Of a stretch of 58,999 nt of DNA, positions 53,208 to 58,999 are shown piece by piece; within the stretch, counting starts at the first letter, position 1; each line of letters opens with the position of its first letter. The DNA lies in contig JABSSA010000011.1 of the NCBI GenBank assembly GCA_013214665.1, positions 1-58,999 on the forward strand, written 5' to 3'. The stretch is from Paracoccaceae bacterium (GTDB lineage: Bacteria > Pseudomonadota > Alphaproteobacteria > Rhodobacterales > Rhodobacteraceae). The notes below the pieces were generated by a model. The model saw only the letters and a list, made by a program, of their open reading frames with translations. It was not told the origin of the DNA and did no database searches. Made by a program: the position numbers and the translations under genes.

Positions 53208-56142
53208 GGACTTTCTCCCCATCCGGGTCAAAGAACACCGGATCACAAATCTCAACCTGCGCCTCGACGCCCCGCAAATGATCCACCATCTTCATGACTT
53301 CACCTTCTCGGCTTGCGCCACCTTCAACAAAGCCAAGCCCGACATAATGCCCGAGCGTGGGCGAATAGCCCACCGATGTGATATAGCCCTTGCTGTTCTC
53401 CGCAGTCGCAAATGCACCATCAAGAAAGATATGGGCCCCAGCGGTCAATTGCTTAACCTCGCCAACCGGCTTGATCCCGACAAAGCGCTGTCGGTCACGC
53501 TCAACCAAACCGGGTCGGGCCGCCATGGTTTTGCCGATGCAATCCTTCTTGGCTGAGATCATACGCTCCATGCCCAGATCAAAGGCGGTGACACGCCCGT
53601 CAATTTCGGAATGCGTGATAAACCCTTTCTCAATGCGCAGCACATTGAGCGCTTCCATCCCGTAAGCCCCGCCGCCCAGCGCCTCGGCGCGCGCGACCAG
53701 CAAGCGGAAAAGACTGTCGCCATAGCGCGACGGCACCGCCAGTTCATAGGCGTGTTCGCCTGAAAAGGAGATGCGGAACAGACGCGCGGGAATGCCATGC
53801 ACCTGCACCGGCCCACAGGCTATGAAGGGAAATGCGCCTTCGGCCAATGGGGCATCCAGCAGGTCATTCAGCAACGCTCGTGACTGCGGCCCTGCGACGG
53901 CAAATTGCGCCCATTGTTCTGTCACTGACATGATGCGCACATCCCATTCGGGATGCAGGGCTTGCGTGACAAACTCCAGATGGCGCATGACCGGTCCGGC
54001 AGCGGCGGTCGTTGTTGTCATCACATAATGGGTCTCGCCCAGCCGTGCGGTTGTGCCATCGTCCATTATGTTGCCGTCTTCGCGCAACATGAGGCCGTAA
54101 CGCACGCGCCCAACCTTCAGGGTGGAGAACATGTTGGTATAGACAAAATCCAACAGCTTGCTCGCATCCGGGCCTTGAATGTCGATCTTGCCCAGCGTCG
54201 AGACATCGCAAACGCCCACCGCCTCGCGGACATAGCCAACCTCACGGTCACAGGATTGCCGCCACGTGCGTTCGCCTGATTTCGGGAAATAGCTTGGCCG
54301 GTACCACAGACCCGCTTCGATCATCGGCGCATCCATATCCTGTGTGGAGGCCGCATGGCTGGTTGTTTTGCGTTCGGGCGCAAACCCTTTGCCTTTGGCG
54401 CCTGCCCCTAGCGCCGCCAAGGCCACCGGGCTGTAAGGCGGTCGGAAGGTGGTTGTGCCGGTCTCGGGAATGCCCCGGCCCGTCGCATCCGCCAATACGG
54501 CGAGTGCGGCCACGTTAGAGGATTTGCCTTGATCTGTGGCCATGCCTTGCGTTGTGTAACGTTTCATATGTTCGACAGAGCGGAAATTTTCGCGCGCGGC
54601 CTGTTTGACATCTTTCACGGTCACATCGTTCTGGAAATCCAGCCAAGCCCGGCCCTTACCTTCAACCGCCCACAAGGCGGAGACGCGGGTGGCGCTGTCT
54701 TCTGCATCAGGCAACACCATGTCGGGCGCGGTCAGGCCCAGCTCTTTCAAAGCATCCTTTGCGGCCGCATAGCCTTCGGCAAAACAAGCGGCCGTAGAAA
54801 AGGTGCCGTTGCACGCCCCAACGGTCGCCATGCCGGGAATGGCCCCGGGTGTGGGTACAAAGCTCGCGATGGCGCTGTTCCATGTCGGCCTGCCGTTCAT
54901 GTGGCACGTCAAATGAACGGACGGGTTCCAGCCACCCGAAACCGCAAGGCAATCGGTTTTGATCGCCATTTCACCTTTTGGCGTGCGCACCGTGATCGCC
55001 TCCAGCGCTTTGCGCCCTGACGCGCCGCACACCTGTGCGCCATGGATCAGGCGATAGTCCCCTTGCGCCTTTGCATCTGTGCGGCTGTCGATCACGGCAA
55101 CCACGTCTGCGCCCGCATCTTGCAGATCCACGGCCGTTCTGTGGGCATCGTCATTATTGGCAAAAAGCGTGATCGCCCCGCCCGGCGCCACGCCATAGCG
55201 GTTGAGATAGGTGCGCACGGCGCTCGCCATCATGATGCCGGGTCGGTCGTTGTTCTGGAACGCAATCGGCCGTTCGATAGACCCAGCCGCCAGAACCGAC
55301 CGCTTGGCCACGATCCGCCAGAATGTTTCGCGCGCACATGCGTGATCAACCGGAACGTTCTGGTGATGGGTGACCCGCTCCAACGCCCCAAAGGTGCCTT
55401 GATCATAGGCCCCAGTCACCGTGGTGCGGGGCATCAGGCGCACATTGTCCATTTTAGACAATCGCGCGATCGTATCCGCCGCCCAATCAGCGCTGGCTTG
55501 GCCCGCCACCTCATGTGTTTCAGCGTTCAATCGCCCGCCCATCACGTGATCTTCGTCGGCCAGGATAACATCTGCCCCGGCTTCTGCAGCGGTCAGCGCG
55601 GCCATCAATCCAGCGGGGCCGGAGCCGATCACAAGCAGATCGCAAAAGGCATAGGCCTTTTCATAAGGGTCTTCGTCCCTTTCGCCGCTTAGCGCCCCAA
55701 GACCCGCAGCGCGGCGGATCACAGGCTCGTAAAGCTTTTCCCAAAAGGCGCGCGGCCACATGAAGGTTTTGTAGTAAAAGCCCGCCCCCAAGAAAGGCGC
55801 CGCCAGATCGTTGATCGCCATCGCGTCAAACGACAAGGACGGCCAGGCGTTCTGACTGCGCGCGGTCAACCCGTCATAAACTTCCTGAACGGTCGCGCGA
55901 ACGTTTGGATCAATTGCACCGCGCCGGCGCACGACCGAAACCAGCGCATTGGGTTCTTCGCTGCCAGCCGTCAGAATGCCCCGTGGGCGGTGATATTTGA
56001 ACGAGCGGCCCACCAAATGAATGTCGTTGGCCAAAAGCGCCGAGGCCAAAGTGTCACCGGGATGCGCCCGGTAAGTGTGGCCATCAAACTGAAACGACAG
56101 GTTTTGCGAGCGATCAATGAGGCCTTTGCCAGACAGTCTCAT
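53200..56142 (-). CDS. soxA: Sarcosine oxidase, alpha subunit
   Basis: A 980-residue subunit of the enzyme that oxidises sarcosine to glycine, passing the methyl group to tetrahydrofolate. The N-terminus is ferredoxin-like (FDGHTYRAHPGDTLASALLAND). An NAD-binding Rossmann core starts at about residue 168 (DLLVIGSGPAGLMAALTAAEAGA). The aminomethyltransferase-like folate domain covers about residue 600 onward (VGVCDVSTLGKIDIQGPDASKLLDFVYTN in outline). It overlaps soxD by ATGA. Confidence 0.95.
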   Translation of the reverse strand: MRLSGKGLIDRSQNLSFQFDGHTYRAHPGDTLASALLANDIHLVGRSFKYHRPRGILTAGSEEPNALVSVVRRRGAIDPNVRATVQEVYDGLTARSQNAWPSLSFDAMAINDLAAPFLGAGFYYKTFMWPRAFWEKLYEPVIRRAAGLGALSGERDEDPYEKAYAFCDLLVIGSGPAGLMAALTAAEAGADVILADEDHVMGGRLNAETHEVAGQASADWAADTIARLSKMDNVRLMPRTTVTGAYDQGTFGALERVTHHQNVPVDHACARETFWRIVAKRSVLAAGSIERPIAFQNNDRPGIMMASAVRTYLNRYGVAPGGAITLFANNDDAHRTAVDLQDAGADVVAVIDSRTDAKAQGDYRLIHGAQVCGASGRKALEAITVRTPKGEMAIKTDCLAVSGGWNPSVHLTCHMNGRPTWNSAIASFVPTPGAIPGMATVGACNGTFSTAACFAEGYAAAKDALKELGLTAPDMVLPDAEDSATRVSALWAVEGKGRAWLDFQNDVTVKDVKQAARENFRSVEHMKRYTTQGMATDQGKSSNVAALAVLADATGRGIPETGTTTFRPPYSPVALAALGAGAKGKGFAPERKTTSHAASTQDMDAPMIEAGLWYRPSYFPKSGERTWRQSCDREVGYVREAVGVCDVSTLGKIDIQGPDASKLLDFVYTNMFSTLKVGRVRYGLMLREDGNIMDDGTTARLGETHYVMTTTTAAAGPVMRHLEFVTQALHPEWDVRIMSVTEQWAQFAVAGPQSRALLNDLLDAPLAEGAFPFIACGPVQVHGIPARLFRISFSGEHAYELAVPSRYGDSLFRLLVARAEALGGGAYGMEALNVLRIEKGFITHSEIDGRVTAFDLGMERMISAKKDCIGKTMAARPGLVERDRQRFVGIKPVGEVKQLTAGAHIFLDGAFATAENSKGYITSVGYSPTLGHYVGLGFVEGGASREGEVMKMVDHLRGVEAQVEICDPVFFDPDGEKVRG

Positions 56143-56411
56143 GCGCTGGCCTCCTTCACGTCAGACGCCAGCCGCACGGCTTTGATCTCGTGGGTCGACA
56201 CGTTGCGCGTCACCACCAGCCAAGCTCCACAGCCACCGTCATGGCTCCACAATTCATCGACGTCGCCAGCCGAATTTTCGCGCAGGTGCAGATAGTCATC
56301 CCAAGCCGCCTCGCCCGCGTCTGGGGCGGGACGGTCCAGCATGACAGCCGCCCCCTGGTAATAGAACTCGCGCCGATCACGGCTTCCGCAAATGGGGCAT
56401 CTCAGTCGCAT
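56139..56411 (-). CDS. soxD: Sarcosine oxidase, delta subunit
   Basis: A 90-residue zinc-binding subunit. MRLRCPICGSRDRREFYYQG with the Cys-x2-Cys and HDGGCGAWLVVTRN are characteristic. It lies between soxB (42 bases) and soxA (ATGA overlap), the standard soxBDAG order. Confidence 0.95.
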   Translation of the reverse strand: MRLRCPICGSRDRREFYYQGAAVMLDRPAPDAGEAAWDDYLHLRENSAGDVDELWSHDGGCGAWLVVTRNVSTHEIKAVRLASDVKEASA

Positions 56412-56453
56412 TGCGTGGCTCCAACTTTGGTTCCAAACTTGATCATGATCATC

Positions 56454-57707
56454 TCAGTGCAGATTGTGCTGCGACCCGGTCGCTTCTTCGTCCATCACGC
56501 CGCGACCTGTTCTGAAACGGTCAAGTCTGTGGCGTATCGTCGTTGGGTGGGGCTGATCGGTCGCCAACAGATGGGCAAACGTGTGTCCCGAGGCGGGCGT
56601 GGCCTTGAAGCCGCCGTAACACCAGCCACAGTTGATGTAGAGGCCGTCAATCGGGGACTTGTCCATGATGAACGACCCATCAGGCGACATGTCCATAATG
56701 CCACCCCAACTGCGTAGCATTTTGGCTTTGCCGATCACCGGCATCAGCGTCATCGCGGCTTCGCTCACATGCTCCACAATTGGGAGATTGCCGCGCGCGG
56801 CATAGCTTGCGTACATGTCAAGATCGCCACCGAACACCAGACCGCCTTTGTCGGACTGACTGATATAGAAATGGCCCATCCCATAGGTGACAACGTGGTC
56901 AATCACAGGCTTCAACCCTTCGGTCACAAACGCCTGTAAGACATGACTTTCAATCGGGACACGGAAACCGGCCATTTCAGCCACCTGAGAGGTGCGCCCA
57001 GCGACGGCCATGCCGATCTTTTTGGCGCGGATCGGTCCGCGAGACGTCTGCACACCACGCACGACACCATCGACAATATCAAAGCCGGTCACTTCGCAAT
57101 TCTGGATCAGGTCTACACCCCGCTGCGACGCAGAGCGCGCAAAACCCCACGCAACCGCATCGTGCCGCGCAGAACCGCCGCGGGGATGATAAAGGCCGCC
57201 ATAGATTGGAAAACGGGTTTGTTTGAAATCGAGATACGGCAGATGCTGACGCACACCATCTGTGTCGAGCAAGATCGCATCGTCGCCTTGGTTGATCATC
57301 TGATTGCCACGGCGCGCAAATGCATCCCGCTGACCATCAGAGTGGAATAGATTGATGATCCCACGTTGGGAATGCATCACGTTGTAATTCAGGTCTTCTT
57401 CCAGACCTTCCCAAAGCTTTAGCGAATGGCTGTAGAATTCCGAATTACCGGGCAACATATAGTTTGCGCGCACAATCGTGGTGTTCCGCCCGACATTACC
57501 GCCACCCAGATACCCACGCTCCAGCACGGCAACATTGGTCAGCCCATGCTCTTTGGCAAGGTAATGCGCCGTCGCCAGCCCGTGGCCTCCGCCGCCGATG
57601 ATGATAATATCGTATTCCGACTTGGGCTCTGGATCCCGCCAATGCGGGCCCCACCCTTTGTTGCCGGTCAGCCCCTCTTTCAAAACCTGTAAGCCAGAAA
57701 AGCGCAT
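56454..57707 (-). CDS. soxB: Sarcosine oxidase, beta subunit
   Basis: A 417-residue flavoprotein subunit carrying non-covalent FAD and covalent FMN. The FAD motif is IIIGGGGHGLATAHYLAKEHG. The segment FVTEGLKPVIDHVVTYGMGHFYISQSDKGGLVFGGDLD (in outline) and the closing NCGWCYGGFKATPASGH fit the family. First gene of the sarcosine oxidase operon; its promoter must lie in 57708-57874. Confidence 0.95.
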   Translation of the reverse strand: MRFSGLQVLKEGLTGNKGWGPHWRDPEPKSEYDIIIIGGGGHGLATAHYLAKEHGLTNVAVLERGYLGGGNVGRNTTIVRANYMLPGNSEFYSHSLKLWEGLEEDLNYNVMHSQRGIINLFHSDGQRDAFARRGNQMINQGDDAILLDTDGVRQHLPYLDFKQTRFPIYGGLYHPRGGSARHDAVAWGFARSASQRGVDLIQNCEVTGFDIVDGVVRGVQTSRGPIRAKKIGMAVAGRTSQVAEMAGFRVPIESHVLQAFVTEGLKPVIDHVVTYGMGHFYISQSDKGGLVFGGDLDMYASYAARGNLPIVEHVSEAAMTLMPVIGKAKMLRSWGGIMDMSPDGSFIMDKSPIDGLYINCGWCYGGFKATPASGHTFAHLLATDQPHPTTIRHRLDRFRTGRGVMDEEATGSQHNLH

Positions 57708-57832
57708 ATGCCTACCTCATGTCCTGCGGCGCTAGTGTGTGCATCCGGGCAGGAGTATCAATAGGTCAAAGTGCGGTAGATAAGCTTTTCGTCATTGAGA
57801 GGTCTGGGAGCGACCCTCTTGCGCAATTCGAA

Positions 57833-57855
57833 GGCGCGCGATCTCGTCGCGCGCC
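57833..57855 (-). terminator. Hairpin downstream of glutamate dehydrogenase
   Basis: GGCGCGCGA-TCTCG-TCGCGCGCC, a perfect 9-bp stem, lies 19 bases past the gdh stop on the minus strand. No T-run follows. The same bases also read as a short open frame, so the hairpin could be incidental. Confidence 0.4.
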
Positions 57856-57874
57856 GTCTTGATATCAAAATTGG

Positions 57875-58999
57875 TCAGAGACCCTTGGCCCGATAACTTG
57901 CCGCCACACGGTCAATCGAGACAAGATACGCGGCCGTACGCAAATCCGTCACGTCATCGCGCGAATGCCAAACCGTTGCCATCGACTGATACGCCGCGCG
58001 CATCGTGTCATCTAGGCCCGAGCGCACCAGCTCAAGCTCGCCCGCGCCGCGCAGGTATTTGTCTTTGAACGCAGGATCGAGTGACCACTTTAGCTCTGAA
58101 TCAGCGCTCAGACGCTCAAGCTCATCCACTACCAGCTGGTGGCGCGCCTCTTCCTGACGGCGCTGCATCCGGCCAAAGCGAATGTGGCTCAGGTTTTTGA
58201 CCCATTCGAAATACGACACAGTCACACCGCCCGCGTTGGCATACATGTCAGGAATGATGACCGTACCCTTTGCACGCAGGATTTCATCCGCCCCCGCCGT
58301 GACCGGGCCGTTCGCAGCTTCGATGATCAGCGGCGCCTTGATGTTTTCCGCATTGGAAAGGTTGATCACCCCTTCCAAAGCCGCGGGCACAAGGATGTCA
58401 CACGCCTCTTCCAGAACCTTGGCGCCGTCTTCGACAAAGGTGGCGTCGGCAAATCCTTTGATCGTGCCATTGTCGACGATCCATTGCCGCACGGCTTCGA
58501 TTTCGAGCCCGCTGTGATTGATCAGCGCACCGTCGCGTTCGATAACGGCGATAACCTTGCACCCGTCTTCTTCCGACAGGAATTTCGCCGCGTGGTAGCC
58601 CACGTTGCCCAAGCCCTGCACCACAACGGTCTTGCCATCCAGCGTGCCATCCATGCCCGCTTTCTTGACGCCCTCGCGATCCCGGAAAAATTCACGCAGC
58701 GCATATTGCACGCCACGCCCGGTTGCCTCAACGCGCCCCGCGATACCACCCGCGTTCAGCGGCTTGCCCGTCACACAGGCCTTGCCGTTAATATCGATGG
58801 TATTCATCCGCATGTACTGGTCCGCCATCCAGGCCATCTCACGCTCACCCGTGCCCATGTCAGGCGCTGGCACGTTCTGTGCCGGGTTGATCAAATCGCG
58901 TTTGACGAGCTCATATGCGAAACGGCGTGTGATCGCCTCAAGCTCGTGCTCATCGTACTCCCGCGGATCAATGCACAAGCCGCCTTTGGACCCGCCAAA
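57875..58999 (-). CDS. Glutamate dehydrogenase (Glu/Leu/Phe/Val dehydrogenase family), N-terminus outside window
   Basis: The last 374 codons of a family member that is usually near 470 residues. The frame is open to base 58999 and begins inside the motif FGGSKGGLCIDPRE, which holds a catalytic lysine. The NAD(P)-binding domain follows (TVVVQGLGNVGYHAAKFL), then IIEAANGPVTAGADEILR and MYANAGGVTVSYFEWVKNL. It interconverts glutamate and 2-oxoglutarate plus ammonia. It reads in the same direction as soxB with a 167-base gap. Confidence 0.93.
   Translation of the reverse strand, partial: FGGSKGGLCIDPREYDEHELEAITRRFAYELVKRDLINPAQNVPAPDMGTGEREMAWMADQYMRMNTIDINGKACVTGKPLNAGGIAGRVEATGRGVQYALREFFRDREGVKKAGMDGTLDGKTVVVQGLGNVGYHAAKFLSEEDGCKVIAVIERDGALINHSGLEIEAVRQWIVDNGTIKGFADATFVEDGAKVLEEACDILVPAALEGVINLSNAENIKAPLIIEAANGPVTAGADEILRAKGTVIIPDMYANAGGVTVSYFEWVKNLSHIRFGRMQRRQEEARHQLVVDELERLSADSELKWSLDPAFKDKYLRGAGELELVRSGLDDTMRAAYQSMATVWHSRDDVTDLRTAAYLVSIDRVAASYRAKGL

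Noticed and set aside
57790-57885. Short minus-strand frame reading NFDIKTARDEIARLRIAQEG after the gdh stop
   Set aside because: It looks protein-like but has no ATG or ribosome site and only about 28 codons; it may be part of a decayed gene or chance, so it is not called.
1-58999. CRISPR arrays, tRNA or rRNA genes, prophage or intact transposase
   Set aside because: No spaced direct-repeat array, no cloverleaf-like or rRNA-like sequence, and no phage structural or transposase motifs were seen on either strand by eye. A tRNAscan or profile search was not possible.

Overview
The window looks like chromosomal DNA of an alphaproteobacterium of the order Rhodobacterales, probably the marine Roseobacter group. 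This is inferred from moderately high GC, the fabB-fabI pair, RpoD with an acidic insert, the four-subunit sarcosine oxidase operon, a RibB protein with a decayed GTP-cyclohydrolase II domain, a protein beginning MSGIGHNGG, and repeated CTTCTTTTGGATCC elements next to GC-rich hairpins. It is mostly densely packed core genome, with no rRNA, tRNA, CRISPR array, prophage or intact transposase visible. Both ends cut genes: fabB at the left and glutamate dehydrogenase at the right.

Layout. 1-1563: end of a fatty-acid operon (fabB, fabI). 2056-5727: four tightly coupled genes (HAD dehalogenase, alpha/beta hydrolase, PLP dehydratase, EEP nuclease/phosphatase). 5807-9221: pcaD, a TetA-like MFS exporter and an enolase-superfamily enzyme. 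9242-9542: a 301-bp non-autonomous transposable element with 31-bp inverted ends. 9542-14149 (minus): an uncharacterised cluster of RraA-like, MetE-like, M19 dipeptidase, flavin-reductase-like and double SnoaL-like proteins. 14566-20502: glutaryl-CoA dehydrogenase, a cupredoxin-like protein, an SRAP abasic-site protein, a racemase-like/sulfotransferase pair and a 5'-nucleotidase. 20651-24735: DUF952, DUF1330, pyrD, ribB, ribH and nusB. 24759-31915: a quinone-reductase-like enzyme, a DMT exporter, CoxG-like protein, an ABC-2 exporter, an S49 peptidase with a 55-residue zinc-ribbon membrane protein, a cation/Ca2+ antiporter and an SDR. 31916-32218: an AT-rich patch. 32219-36722: uvrC, a serine hydrolase, pgsA, moaD and moaE. 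36761-38483 (minus): ASCH protein, MSGIGHNGG protein and ribE. 38640-43197: capsule genes kpsS, a wza/kpsD-like lipoprotein gene and kpsC. 43202-45149: anti-sigma and ECF sigma genes, divergent from a YceI protein. 45252-52630 (minus): ribD, nrdR, yjbQ, a secreted protein, rpoD, dnaG and a small secreted protein. 52662-57707 (minus): sarcosine oxidase soxBDAG, with gdh downstream of its promoter side.

How the genes work together. Riboflavin synthesis is nearly complete but split over three places (ribB-ribH, ribE, ribD). It may supply the several flavoenzymes here: PyrD, glutaryl-CoA dehydrogenase and sarcosine oxidase. Sarcosine oxidase and glutamate dehydrogenase suggest use of methylated glycine compounds and nitrogen handling. 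PcaD, glutaryl-CoA dehydrogenase and the 9.5-14.2 kb cluster point to breakdown of organic acids and aromatic or amino-acid-derived compounds. KpsS, the Wza/KpsD-like lipoprotein and KpsC indicate a Kdo-anchored capsule.

I found no clear new defence or mobile system. The best candidates for new biology are the nested-palindrome element at 9242-9542, whose end supplies the stop codon of the neighbouring gene; the undescribed five-gene cluster beside it; the repeated palindrome-plus-hairpin element at gene ends; and the AT-rich patch at 31.9-32.2 kb, which carries a perfect operator-like palindrome and what may be a broken antitoxin-like gene.
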